64,000 nucleotides of DNA from Montifringilla adamsi (taxonomy: Eukaryota > Chordata > Aves > Passeriformes > Passeridae), in the NCBI GenBank assembly GCA_017590115.1, contig JAGGNK010015336.1, positions 2,277,870 through 2,341,869 of the forward strand. Reading direction: 5' to 3'. The stretch's first letter is position 1. Each line of letters begins with the position of its first letter. The notes under the pieces are model-generated. The model had not been told where the DNA came from. It saw only the letters and a program-made list of their open reading frames with translations, and made no database searches. Below, piece by piece: positions 24,748 to 37,414 of this stretch. The position numbers were made by a program, and so were the translations under genes.

Positions 24748-25601
24748 GCACCTTTTGTAAGACAAGGTCTCCTCCTTGTCACAGCAAGCCCCTGCAGTGC
24801 TCCACAGACATTTCCAGAGTGTCTGGAAAGCTTCCCAGCAGGAAAGGTCCTGGGGGTGCTGGCCAACAGTGGCCAAATGTGAGCCAGAATGTGCCCAGGT
24901 GACCTCCTGACCTTCTCTGTCAGCACTAGTGTGGCCAGCAGGACCAGGGCAGGGATTGTCCCTCCGAGCTGGGCACTGGGGAGTACACACATCGAATCCT
25001 TGGGTCAGTTTTGGGCCTCTCACAAGAGAGATGTTGGGGGTCTGCGGTGTATCCAGAGAAAGAAACAGCTGGGGAAGGGTCTGGAGCACAGGTCTGAAGA
25101 GAAGCAGTTGAGGGAGATTTGCAGGGGCCCAGTCTGGAGAAAAGAAGGCTCGTTGGGGGTCTGCGGTGTATCCAGAGAAAGGGAAGGGTCTGGAGCACAG
25201 GTCTGAAGAGAAGCAGTTGAGGGAGATTTGCAGGGGCCCAGCCTGGAGAAAAGAAGGCTCAGAAGGGACCTTATCTCTCTCTACAACTCTCTGAAAGGAG
25301 GCTGCAGCAAGTCAGGAGTCGGTGTCTTCTCCCAACTAACAAGACAGGCCAAGGGGAAATGGCCTCAAGCTGAAGAGATTGCTATTAGGAAGAATTAGGT
25401 GGTCAGACACTGGAACAGACTGTTCAGGGAAGTGGTGGAGTCACCACCCCTGGAAGTGTTCAAAAGATAAGCAGATGAAGAACTTTGTGATATGGTTTAG
25501 TGGGTGTAGTAGTATTTGGATGACAATTGACTAAATGTGACAATTGGACTAAATGATCTTGGAGGTATTTTAAGCCCTAATGATTCTGTGAGTCTGTGAA
25601 T
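24748..25601 (+). mobile_element. CR1-like LINE, longest copy in the window (~850 bp), sense on +
   Basis: Order of blocks: 'ctgggggtgctggcc', 'gtgtggccagcaggaccagg', 'attgtccctccgagctgggcactggggag', 'gtcagttttgggcctctcac', a duplicated 'gtccagagaa...ggtctggagcacaggtc' unit, 'gaccttatctctctctacaactctctgaaaggagg', 'gaagtggtggagtcacca', and a 3' end in 'gatcttggaggtattttaagccc' and 'gattctgtgagtctgtg'. It therefore covers the end of the reverse-transcriptase frame and the 3' UTR. The frame is broken many times. Confidence 0.93.
25033..25259. repeat. Tandem duplication inside the CR1 copy
   Basis: Copy 1 is 25033-25151 (119 bp) and copy 2 is 25152-25259. Both start gttgggggtctgcggtgt and end cctggagaaaagaaggctc or nearly so. 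Copy 2 lacks an 11-base piece near its start. Otherwise they are almost identical, so the duplication is younger than the insertion. Confidence 0.93.
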
Positions 25602-26304
25602 CACTAAGCAGTAACTGCTTCTCCCTCTGCTCCACCTTCCCACTTTGAGTTTAGATTTCTTATAAATATGTGTTGCATTCCAGAGGGAAATCCTGTCATT
25701 GCCTGCGCAATGCCATAATTTGTGTGTCCCACCTGGAAATGGATGAATTTGAAAAGGCCTCCTGAGCATCCCACAGCAATGCCTCACCCTCCAATCAGCC
25801 AAGTCCCTGGATGAGGAAAGAAGTGGCCTCATTTCCCTGAGTTCACTTTGCCGGTGAAAATCAGCTTTGTTTCTCTAAACTATCACTGTAAGGCAAATGA
25901 GATGGGTTCTACTCTGCCTCCTGTATAATGCACTCTATATTTTGCCTGAGTATCTGTGACAGGGTGTACTATTAGCAATGATAGGTGATTCAGAAAGAAT
26001 AGGGGGATTGTCATATCCCAGGCATGATCTGGTCTGTATCGAAAAACAAAACTTTCAGCTGACATATAGAAATGTCAGTTCATTTTGTAGGAGTGATTTC
26101 CCCTTCTGTTTCCACTGGAGATGTGCTATCTTTGGATTTCACTGCAGCATGATGTTACACTCATTGTAGTACTGAAGAAACAACTGCTCTCGTGAGCAGG
26201 AATGGCGAACAAAAATGCTGAATGTCCAGTAATCTTGAAATTCAGATAAAATTTTAAAGAAAAGGAATATTTTAAAATATTTTAAACTAAAACACAGGAG
26301 ATTT
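25602..26304. other. No gene recognised
   Basis: Unique sequence between two sense CR1 copies; small open frames only. Confidence 0.45.
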
Positions 26305-26531
26305 AGATTAGATAATTGAAAGAAGTTCTTTCTTGTGAGGGTGGGGAGGCCCTGGCACAGGTTGCTCAGAGAAGCTGGGGCTGCCCCACCCCTGGAAATT
26401 TCAAGACCAAGTCAGATGGGATTTGGAGCAACCTGGGATAGTGGAAGGTGTCCCTACCCATGGCAGGGGGCTGGCATGAGATGATTTTGGGGTTCCCTAC
26501 AACCCAAACCATTTTATGATTCTATGATTTT
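26305..26531 (+). mobile_element. CR1-like LINE 3' end, sense on +
   Basis: Blocks: 'gtgagggtggggaggccctgg', 'cacaggttgctcagagaagctgg', 'gtgtccctacccatggcaggggg', and the tail 'accattttatgattctatgat'. Confidence 0.93.
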
Positions 26532-28297
26532 TTATTTTCTTTATTCCAAGTTATGTCCTTTAATAATTAAAAAACAGTAAAGTGGAATTGATAGAAAGTA
26601 AAAACCTGTTGTCGCTCTCTGTTCCAGTTGAATCTGATGTCTTCACGTGAAATTGGAGAGATCCATGTGTATTTTCTAAAGGTAGGGAAGATAAAAGGCA
26701 CTGCAGAATGCATGTGCTGCACAGCTGCAACTATTTCAGAATATGCAGATGACCACCATGCAAACAAATGCTTGTTTGAGATCCCAGAAACAGGAGAAAA
26801 TATATTCACAAAGCATAAATCTGTTTTCTTAAATTCTAAGAGATAGAATTAAGATCTCACTAAATCTGAAGTGAGCCAGAAACTGATGTTCTTTTTCACA
26901 ACAATTCTAGAAGTATTGATGAAATTCCTAATAAGTAAGTAAAGCTCAGTTTTCCTAGTCACACATAAAGAAAAAAAAAATCTAAAATCTTGGTGGAAAT
27001 GTAATCAAAATTAATCTTTAATGTTCCAAGACCAAAATCCACAGCTTTTTCCACAGAAGAAGGAAGTCCTGTGCTGACTGCTCTGACAGAATAGCAATGA
27101 TAAAACAAAAAGACCAGATAACATATGGGGACAAATGTTAAATGCTTCATCAGGCAGGAGCTAGGAATTATCTCTTAACAGAAACAGTTCAGCCCTCTTT
27201 GGTTTGTACTTGTAAAACTGAACTAAATAGACAGTAAAAACAACCTTTTCTTTTACAGTGTAATGTAACAGATGTTCTTTTTTTCACCTCTGAAAGATTT
27301 TCAACCTTTTCAGAACAGGGTTGTGTAAAGATAACTTTTAAGTAATGGAATATCTAGTACAGTAAAAATGGCTTATCTGGAAATGCATTTTTTTAAGAAC
27401 AATACAGTATACAGAAGGATTATAAGGGTATTTAAGTTTACATAGTTTTCACTGTTTCTTAGTGGAAAAAAAAAAAGGGAAACATTTTGGTAATACAAAA
27501 AAGAATCTGTTCTCACCCTTTCAAAATCTAAATTTTGTCCCTTTACGGTTTTATTTTTGAGTCCCAAAATCCTGTTTCTCTGATAAACCTGTTTAAGAGA
27601 TTAATTTCTTAAGCTACTAAGAATTAACAACTGAATTTCAAAGCAGTCCTGACTTCAGCAGATATATCACTGAGGAGTGTGTCCTCCCAATATTTGTGCT
27701 CCTGTGATTCTCTCACTCACAAGTTACTGATTACTCTTTCAACCTACTATAAAATATGCCAAAAAGTTCATAAAAAGAAACAAAATCTGAAATAATTAGA
27801 TTTGGTGGCAGTTGTGCAGTTCTTTGAAGGAGATGGCTGACTCCTAAGGAATTACTGGGGAGGAAAAGGAGATTACAGCAAATCTGAGCTCTTTGAGCCA
27901 ACACATTCTGCTGGGCAAATGGAACAAGGTAGAATAATTCCTGTGCATTCATGAATTTATTTAGATTATGCAGACTGAAGGGCATTGAAAATGCTGCCCT
28001 GGTTTCCTGTTGGCAGGCAGGACCATCCCAACACAATTAACTCCCAAATCCATTTAATAAATCCACAAATCACATATAAAAGCAGCAGTAGGTCTCCCAG
28101 ACATCCATGGAGCCAAATACAAAGCACAAAATTCAAACAGAGCAGAGGGGATTCAGTAAAGGAAGTTCATGTCTCTCACTACCTACTTGCTAATGAAATT
28201 TGTGAGAAGCTGCAAACTTGATCACACCATTGTTTGAGGATGTTTGGCTTGTCCAGGCAACAGTGTTCCCAGTTTTTTCTAATTACCAGCACCTGGA
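26532..28297. other. No gene recognised
   Basis: AT-rich sequence with short A and T runs. Overlapping small frames near 27731-28221 lie on both strands and do not look coding. Confidence 0.45.
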
Positions 28298-28780
28298 ATC
28301 AGAGAGTCTTGGAATGGCTGAGGTTGAAAAGGTTGATGTCCACAGGGAGCCTCTTGTGCTTCAGTTTGTGCCCATTGCCTCTGATCCTGTCACTGGGCAA
28401 CCACTGGAAAGAGCCTGGCTCCATCTTTGCTCCCTCTCTTCCCACATTTTGGGAATTAATAAGATTCCCCTGGAGCTTTTCTCTCCAGGCTGACCAGTCC
28501 CAGCTCTGGAAGAGATGCTCCAGACCCTGATTCCTCTTTGTGGCCCTTTTGCTGGACTCTCTCCATTATGTCCATGTGTCCCTTGTACTGAGGAGCCCAG
28601 AACTGGGAACAGCACTTCAGGTGTGACTTGGAAGAGCTGAGTAGAGGTAAAGATCACCTCCCTCACCTGGCAGTACATCCAGTGCAGCTGAGGATTCCCG
28701 TTGCTGCCTTTGTAGCAAGGTGCTGCTGCTGGCCCCTGCTCATCTTCCTGTCTACCAGCACCTTCAGGGCATTTTACACA
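28298..28780 (-). mobile_element. CR1-like LINE fragment, antisense, reaching into the end of the RT region
   Basis: On plus: 'cttggaatggctgaggttg', then 'tgtgcccattgcctctgatcctgtcactgggcaacc', 'tctccaggctgacc', 'gctggactctctcc', 'gaggagcccagaactggg' and 'ctgagtagaggtaaagatcacctccct'. A part between the 3' end and the 'cttgtgcttcag' block has been deleted. The 5' side includes decayed coding sequence. Confidence 0.9.
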
Positions 28781-29038
28781 GAACTTTCCAGAGAGCTTTT
28801 TCATTAGTAGTAGGACCAGTTATTTTCTGAAAACACCAACATTTCTCTTAAGGGCATCCAGACCTTGCTTAAAAAGTAGGAAAGATGCAGAATTTGAGTT
28901 CCAGACTGGGCAGTAACACAAAGTGCTCAACCACGTGAGGACATCAGGCTGAGTGGGACAAATCTTAAACCAAGGGGGAAGACAATTGTAAGGGAGACAA
29001 GAGGATGGTTGGTTTATGGATGTGGATCATTACCAATC

Positions 29039-29415
29039 AGAGAATCATGTCATAGAATTATAAAATGGCTTGGGTTGGAAGGGACCTCAAAGATCACTTA
29101 GTTCTGCCCCTGGCTATGGGTGGAACACATTCCACTAGACCAAGTTTCTCCAAGCCTTGTTCCAATCTGGCCTGGAACACTTCCAATGGGGCAACCACAG
29201 CTTCTCTGGGCAACCTGTGCCAGGGCTTCACCACCCTCTGAGTAAATATTTTTTCTTCCTAAAACCTAGTATAACCCTGCCATCTGTCAGCTTAATACCA
29301 CTGCCCTTGTCCTGTCACTACAGGCCCTTGTCAAAAGTCTCTCTGCAGCCTTCCTGTAAGCTCCATTCAGGTACCTGAAGGTGAGAATAAGATCACTCTG
29401 AGGCCTTCTTTTCTC
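29039..29415 (-). mobile_element. CR1-like LINE fragment, antisense
   Basis: Starts 'tcatagaattataaaatggctt' and 'gggttggaagggacctcaaagatca', and includes 'cacagcttctctgggcaacctg' and 'cttgtcctgtcactacagg'. It follows the preceding antisense CR1 by only about 260 bases. Confidence 0.93.
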
Positions 29416-32400
29416 CACTCCATCAAATCAACATACATTCCTGACTCGTGAATTTCCAGCAGTGTATTTGTAGTTTTGATCTACCAGTGCAGGAAAAATG
29501 CTGTTGACAAAGAATGCCACAGCTTCCTGCACTTGTAGTGGGAAATGACATTGATAATTTGACATTATCCTTACCAGGATCCCATTAATATTATATAAAC
29601 TTTAATAAATTTCAAACTATCACTTTCTGGCCACAAGATTTAAGGGTTGCTTAGTGTGCATGAACTCTCCCCACAAACCACATCAAACTGATAAAAATAG
29701 GTTTTTAACTCAAGTAGTGCAGTCTTTACTCAAAAATACATTGGTTCCAGTTTTAAGTACTGGCTGCATTAGCACACAGGAGCCAGCAAGTCTCACTGCT
29801 GGGTAAGGTACTCAGTCATTTGATGAAGACTATTAAACTATTTAGCCATTACTGATAATATAATTTACCTTGCTATTAAGATCATTATTATCAGTATTTA
29901 TGTTGCTCCTGGAAGGTTGAATCAGACAATGCATTCACTAGCCTGGACTTCACCTGAAAAGACAATAATTCCCTCCAATATATTCCCCAAACCTCCTGCA
30001 GCTACAGCTCCTGCAGTGGATCGAAGTGGCCTTTTCCCACTCATAGAATTATTTCTATCACAGTTTTGGCCTGGGTCAGCTAATCCTGCCTAGAAAAACT
30101 TGTAACTGTGGCTGAATGGTAGCAAGGACCAAGGACAGTGGACTATTCCCCACACGGATGCAGGAACTCTGTGCCAGCTGAGCCTTGACACCCTTTTCTG
30201 CAATGGGTGTCGTAGGAGAGCTCTGCTCTTCCCAAACCAGCAGAACATGGGCAAGACAAACCAGATCTGTTTATATTATTGACCTCACTGCCATGTGATG
30301 GTGGCAGACACAAGGCTGTGATGTGTCTCAGGAGAGGCAACCTTGCTAAAAAGGTTTGGTAAAAATACCTGGCCTGATAGTTTACTTTTAATTTTTTTAG
30401 ATATATATATATATATATAATTTTTTCCCCTCTTAAACAAAGGCTGGATGCCTTTTGAAAGCTGGGACTGCTATGCAGGACCCAGCTGAATTCACCTGAG
30501 CTGGTGCAGGGCACTCTTTTGCAAGCTGGCTGATCACAGTGATCCCATTGTGGGTGGCCCCTGGAAAGCTCCAGGGGTACTTCAAAGGAAATGCATTAAG
30601 ATGGGGAAGGACAATGGGAAGGATTTTGCATTTTAAAGCATTTTAAATATGACACTTTCATGAATGAATAATAAGGGATTTGTAAGGCTGGCCACCAAGA
30701 ATTAAAATCATTGGTGCTACAGTTAATTCTTCAGGCCTGTTTTCCAGTGATATTAACTCACAGTTTCTTCCAGCAGAGGCTTTAGGCAGCCAAAACGATT
30801 AAAGCAGTCCATCAGTTAAATAACAGACTACTCTAGGGAAGGTGGAGCCCAGAACTTAATCTCATGACACTTGAAAACTGTCTAATTGGCAGCTGGACTT
30901 CTATAGGAGGTCTCCAGTCAATCTTAGGAATGGTCTGTGTGTCTTAATATTATGAAAATTAGCATGAAGCAGTTTTCCTAATACTCCTTTACAATGGAAG
31001 TAATGGTGATTTTATTTTTCCACTAGATTTCTAGATTTTCAATACTTCACGAGTGGCAGGTGGTGATGCTCATCAGGAGTAACTCAGCTGCATCTCCTCT
31101 GTGTTTGGGCCCTACAGTGTTGTGAGAGAAATTGGAGAATGAAGCAGTAAATTCATTGTGATGATGTGCATCCTTCATTAGTCCTGGCCTCCTCATTGTG
31201 AGCAATTTAATGTCCTACAGGATTCAGAGCCATATCTCATTTATAGCACCCCCCCAAACACCAGCCTTCCAGCAAGAAAAGTCTCCTATGACACTGCCCG
31301 TGCTGAGAAACCTCAGGGATGAGCACAGCACAGGAACCCCATCAGAATTAATTAATTAATTATTAAAAAATAAACAGATAAACAAACAAAATAAAGAATT
31401 TGTTATTTATTCATCTCTGAGTCTCAAGCAACTCCTCCCCCTCAGTGACCAAACTGCATCCTAGCAATGGAAAAGGAAAGACATTCCTTCTCTCCTGTCA
31501 TCAGGGTAACAATTAAAAGATGGATTTATCATTAAAGCACATCTAAAGCACAGCTGGGTGCAGGAAATTCAGCTGACAGAGAATGGAGAAGATGCTGCAG
31601 TTGAAATAATCATGTGGCAATAAAACAGGAGGAGTCAGGGTCCTGTGCTTTAAAGTTCTTTATTGTGGACCTTCAGTGTGATACTGGGAAAATTGCTAAA
31701 CTGTGTGCTGCTGTTTCCTCAGTCACTAAAGCAGAGTTAATATCATGTGCTTTCAAAAGCATCTGGAGGTCTCCAGATGAGAAATTGTGCTGCACAGCAG
31801 ACAGAATGCTTCTGCTTTTGATTATTATTATTATTATAGGGGGAAAAAATGACAAAACCAGGGTTATTTCCTCCTCTGTAGTTTCCAGTATCATTTAGAA
31901 AGGAAAATAGAAAGCTATTTCTGGAATCATTCAAGGCATAAAATAAGAGCATAACTAGTACCTCACCTGAATATAAGAATTATTTTGAATTTTAGATTAT
32001 TCAAAAAAAGAAAGAATTATCAGAAGACAACACTCTGCTTCCAGTAGCTGAAGGCAAATTATATATGATGCCATTGGAGCAACATTTTCAAGGTAAATTT
32101 CAAAGAAAGAGGTCTGAAGCATAAATAAGAATTTAATTTTAGACACATTATTCTAATATTTGCCTTACTTTTATCTTTCATATACAAAGGAGAAAATAAA
32201 ACTATTTTTCTGCAGAAGCACCACATTCTTTCTGTGGAGTTCTGTCCATTTTATTGAGCAGATTGTGGCTGTGAATCACATTAGAGTAAAAAAAGGCAGC
32301 AGTCCTAGTCCCAAGTACAGGCTCCCTGAATAGGGAGCTGGATTCTGTAAAATATTTAGGCGTTCAGTAAAGATTAAGTCATTTTGGAAGGTACTAAAAT

Positions 32401-32982
32401 GCTGTTCCTACTCTCTAGTTTTTTAACGATGCCAAAAAGAAATTAACACGAAGCACTGGAACAGTTGGAATAAAGCAGGCTTTTTTAAATTTTAACTTCA
32501 CACTGGCATTTTGCGCTGGCATGTTGCAAGTTTTGAAAACTGTTTTGAAGTAATTAATGATTTTTGTTCATCTGATGTTCTGACTATACCAGGGCTGAAG
32601 AAAATGACCAATAGTTTGGAAATAACAATAAATTAAATATAAAATTTTGTTATTTGAGATCTGTCCTATTGCCTACATCCACAACCAGTTTGTCCTAATC
32701 CCTATTTTGTCCTCAGTTTTATCCATGGGCTCTTCCCAAACACATGGGACAAAGCTCTATGCACTTCACCATCCTCACTGTCCAGCTGGGTGAATTAGAG
32801 AAAGTAAGCAGAAAAAGTTGAGTTAAACTCCATGGTGGACATTTTTTAAAACTTTGCAATGCTCTAATTGCCTTCTTTAAATGCTTCTTGGGGTTTTTTT
32901 TTCTCATCTATTTTTTTCAGCACACCTAAATAAGTTCCATCAAAAATCATGGTTGTGGAGTGGATGGACTTCTGTCTTTAAA
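29416..32982. other. No gene recognised; short (AT)n and (ATT)n runs
   Basis: (AT)n at about 30401-30420 and (ATT)n at about 31824-31840. The 123-codon minus frame at 30143-30514 runs through the (AT)n run and has no domain. The rest appears unique. Confidence 0.45.
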
Positions 32983-33228
32983 TTCTCTTCTCTTCTCTTC
33001 TCTTCTCTTCTCTTCTCTTCTCTTCTCTTCTCTTCTCTTCTCTTCTCTTCTCTTCTCTTCTCTTCTCTTCTCTTCTCTTCTCTTCTCTTCTCTTCTCTTC
33101 TCTTCTCTTCTCTTCTCTTCTCTTCTCTTCTCTTCTCTTCTCTTCTCTTCTCTTCTCTTCTCTTCTCTTCTCTTCTCTTCTCTTCTCTTCTCTTCTCTTC
33201 TCTTCTCTTCTCTTCTCTTCTCTTCTCT
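32983..33228. repeat. Long pure (TCTTC)n array (~49 units)
   Basis: About 246 bases of uninterrupted tcttc units, pyrimidine on plus and purine (GAAGA) on minus. No variant unit was seen. The repeat has mirror symmetry, so it can form intramolecular triplex DNA. Frames reading Leu-Phe-Ser or Glu-Lys-Arg repeats in several phases are artefacts of a repeat without stop codons. Confidence 0.98.
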
Positions 33229-35007
33229 GTATAAGAAAGAAAATTTGATGTTAAATATCAACACCTTCCTCATGCAGGGGTCACAATCAATATTTGACCC
33301 AAAGACAGCAGTGAAATTATTGGCAGAGGTTGGTGGTGGGGGAATGCATTTACACCTGAAATCCCTTAAATGGTGAAAAATACACTGGAATGGAAAATAA
33401 TGAAACACTACTAAACCCAAACAAAATTATCAGCATGAAGACAAACGACCTACTGCAACCCAATAAAATCAATTCCCCAGCAGCCCCAATAGGTGGGACC
33501 AGTGTGCTTTAAATGCACACAGCAGAATTCCTGGTATCTACCCAGAAATGAGTAGATCAAATTAATCCCCAAAGCACTTCTGCTGAAATCGCCAGATTTA
33601 TGCCACAGATATTTTCCCTTCACTTATCTAAACATATACTTTGAAAAGAGTATGGTGCAAATAAAATCTCTTTGAGCTTGAATGGCGAGAGCCTGGGAGA
33701 AAGTGACATAATTGTGCTTCTCTAACAGCCTCCAGCAAGTGACTTGATCTCTTTATATCTCAGTTTTGCTGCCATTAAAACAAGAATATTGAAAGTTCTG
33801 CCCCTCAGAGGGGTGCTCGGAGTGTAAGCTGAGACCTGCTGGATGAAAGGCGTGCAGGGCTTTTATTTACATTTGTGTTACAGCATCTTCAGTTCAGCAC
33901 ACAGGTTTACAGTCCATTATTAAAATAATGTGAGGCAAACAACACTGTTCAGCACTAAATGCTTCAATTTCTATTCATTCTAACAAAAAGAGTACCCGGA
34001 TTCTCGTTGAATTGCAGAATTGACAACCTGGGCTCACTTAATGCCAGCCTCCTCGATATCCTTTCATAAATCCATTTTTAATTTATTATTTTTTTACACT
34101 TGGCTACATTGCAATTCTGCTGCCTCTTGCTCAGGAATCAAACCCTTGGTCTCTTCTTTTGCTTCTGCAAAACCTGACAGTGCATTTCTCATTATGTCCA
34201 TAGTAATTTCAATTATTTTCTTTTGTCTAAGACTTCTGTTACTCTTTGGTGCCTGTGGACATTTTAAGTAACTACCTTTTTTATTAGCTGACTCAACACA
34301 TGACAGATTATTCTGTCCAGCTCTTCTCCTTAGGTCCTTTTATCAGCCTAAGTCCTTATGTGACCTTTCTTAATGTTCCTTCTATTATCTGTGAAGGTGG
34401 AAGCACTCAGAGATTTGACATAAAAACACACCTTTGGGTCAATGATTTACACCCATTTTTAGCAGAACTGACCCAAACAACCCAAATAATTGAAACAATT
34501 CATCCAAACACCACTGTCCAAATTTGGGAAAGAGAAATGAGCACGAAAATGGGCTGATTTGCCATGGAAAGTGACAAGTCAAAATCGAGATTTAAGCTGG
34601 TATTGTCACTTTTCCATCTTGTTCCTTATCAGTCATCAAATTGGTCCTTCAATCCAAAGAATGAAAATACGGTTTTTTTGCATTCTGGAACCTAATTTTT
34701 CCAGAATATTGAATTGTTCCAAAATATATGTTTTGTGTATTCTGGAACCTAATTGATTGTTTATTGGGGTTTTCTTCTGTAGAAAGAGAAAGGCTGGAGT
34801 CCCTCAGCTGGAGTTGCTTTTCTTGCAGAAGCATTTTCACTTTTGTCAATGTCCGTGTCTCACTCTGGTCCCCAACAACATCAGAGCAGTCAAATATTTA
34901 AAATCTGTGCTACCTGAAGGTTTCTCTATGGCAGAACTGACATTCTCAGGAAAAACACACCATTTTCCTTCTGCCCAAAAGTCTTCCTAGGGGTGGATGA
35001 CTCAAGG
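33229..35007. other. No gene recognised
   Basis: Unique AT-rich sequence. Two copies of attctggaacctaatt lie at 34682-34697 and 34739-34754; the first is followed by its partial inverse tccagaa. Open frames at 34020-34557 show no domain. Confidence 0.45.
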
Positions 35008-35046
35008 CCATTCCATTCCATTCCATTCCATTCCATTCCATTCCAA
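35008..35046. repeat. (CCATT)n pentanucleotide array
   Basis: About seven and a half units of ccatt, uninterrupted. Unlike the array at 12000, no CR1 sequence is visible beside it. Confidence 0.95.
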
Positions 35047-36685
35047 TTATTCTGTCCTCTCCTTTTGTTGAACACCACCACACCTTTGATAAACCTAACC
35101 ACAAACTCACCTCTCCTTGCTGTCTCTCTGGAGATGACTCAACACAGAAATTTTAGGCACAATCTACCACAGCTATTCCAAAACTTTTCTCAACTGAAAC
35201 TAAAAAAAACATCTACACCTCTTGCAGCAAATTCTGTGGAACATCTTGGCTTGTGCTCTCCTCCTCCTTAGCAGAGTGTAATAATGTAGGTATTTCCAGA
35301 GATGCAAACACAGCAAAAAATGCATAAAAATGTCTTAAAACCACAAAAGAATCACACAGAGAAGACTCAGAGTTGAGGAATATGAGATGCTATCCTACAC
35401 TGTGGAACTGCAGGATTTGTTAAAGTAACAAAGACTTGTAATTTAGCCCTGAGGCCAGAGAAATATCAGTCTGTATTTTTAAAATCAACAACACACCTGA
35501 GGCCCTGGAGGTCTGGCCTGAGCTAGAGCAAGGGCTGTGAATGGAGAATACACAAATATTTATACTCAAGCATCCTTTAGTCTGCTTTTCACTTGCATGG
35601 CAGACAATTTTCCTGTCTGCACCACTATTACACTGAGTTTTCAACTCTTCTTCTCCCCCAAGAAAAGCAACAGCAAGCAAAGTTTGTGTCTGGAGAAAAA
35701 TCCTCATTAACACTCTGAAATAAGTTGGGTATATTGTGACATTTTCAAGAGATCTTCCTCCCTCTAGGATTCATTTCTCCAGGAATTTAAGTCAAAATGT
35801 ACAGAAAAGAGACATCACTTCCAATGAGTGGCTCTTCTGTCAAAAGACAAAAGGATGAAATAACACATAAAATTTCCCCTAACCCTGAAACAAACCCCTT
35901 AAGAATCAAAGCCTTCTCTTATTCCTGACATAAAATCCTCACCTGAAAAACAGGCTCTTTGATGGAACTGTTTCTGCTGTCTCTGGTTCTGGATACTGTG
36001 AGTTAAAAAAGAAAAAAATTTCGGAAACTCATATTAAGTTCAGAACAAGTCTTAGTGATCTCACTAAATGCTAATCGAGATTTAATGCTGTTTTCATTAA
36101 CTTTGTGCCCTTTCATATAAAGCTGGAGGGCTACTCAGTGATAAGAGAGCCCCACCAATGGAGTCATATGAATGGATGCCAAATGCAAATTCTGGAGGCA
36201 CTGGGCAATGCTCACAGCAGGGCTTTGACAGGATAAAGATTTTATGGAGTGTCATATCAGGACTTGAGGAGGCTGAATGTCAAGAGTAAAAGCAACAGCA
36301 GGGAAAAAAGAAAGCAAGAAGGACTCTGAAGTGATGAGGGTATTTTTTTGTTGGAAACCACAATAAAAAAATTAACTTTCTACTGTAAGTAGCTAAAAAC
36401 CCAATAAGAAGGAAGCTCATCAAAAGGAGATTAAAAATAAAAATCAAAATCTGACAGAGAGCAAAACCTCACTGCCTCTCAGCCCAAGACAGGCTGACAA
36501 AATATTTCTGGGAGGCCCAAACTTTCCCAGCATGTTTCAGCAAGGGATTTGGTTCTCTGAGTTGCAGCATTGAGTGTGAAGCTTGGGATGATTATTTTGT
36601 GGCAGGGGTTGGATGAAGAACGCAGGCTGGCAGGAGGAAGAACTTACAAAACAGTCTTACAAAACCAAAGTGTGCCCTACATGGA
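35047..36685. other. No gene recognised
   Basis: Unique AT-rich sequence with small overlapping frames only. Confidence 0.45.
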
Positions 36686-36992
36686 ACTGCAGAGACCTCA
36701 GAGCCCCTTCCAGTGCCTCTCTCTCCAAGAGAGCTGGAGAGGGATCTTTTCCAAGGGCATGGCAGGACAGGACAGGAGGGAATGGCTTCACACTGCCAGA
36801 GAGCAGGCTTTGATCGAATACTAGGAAGAAATTTTTTACTATGAGGGTGGTGAGGCACTGAAACTTCTCTGGAAGTGTTCAAGGCCAGGCTGGATGGGGA
36901 TTTGAGCAACCTGGTCTGGAGGAAGGTGCCCCTGCCCATGGTAGGAGGTTTGAGAGAGATGGTCTCAAAGGTCCCTTCAATTTTAGTTTCAC
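36686..36992 (+). mobile_element. CR1-like LINE 3' end, sense on +
   Basis: Blocks: 'gccccttccagtgcc', 'gagctggagagggatctt', 'aagggcatggcaggacaggac', 'aatggcttcacactgccagag', 'actatgagggtggtgaggcactg' and 'gtgcccctgcccatggtagg'. The end is diverged. The small frames on both strands here are not genes. Confidence 0.92.
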
Positions 36993-37414
36993 AGAGGATG
37001 AGAGAAGAAAAGTGGTGCAGTGCCCTCAAAGATGAAAATCTGCTTTGCCTGGCTACTGCAGCTTTTCTCCACTGTGCCTGTGTTCACCAAGATCTTACCA
37101 GGAAAAAGGCATTATATGGACTCACAGTGGGATTTTCTGTTCCCATGGAAGTAAGCTCATTAACTTCCCTGGTGTTTAGACAAAAACAGCCCTCATGACC
37201 ACTCATTATAAACAACACAAAAGAAAGAATGGCCACCTTTTTGACTTAGAAAAACATTTCAAAGGGAAAGAATTCAGCGCTTATTCACAGAAATGGAGAG
37301 TAATCTTAAAGCCCTTTGCTTTGTATTGAAACAACTGAAACCAACTGTATCCAATTTGTATGATATTTCATAGTATAAATGAAATGAAACTAAATTGTTT
37401 TTAGCAAAGAAAGT
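36993..37414. other. Spacer between two CR1 fragments of opposite strand; nothing recognised
   Basis: About 420 bases of unique sequence separating a sense and an antisense CR1 copy. Confidence 0.45.

Noticed and set aside
32881..33420. Long Leu/Ser-rich and Glu/Lys/Arg-rich open frames
   Set aside because: They are readings of a pure TCTTC array without stop codons, present in several frames on both strands.
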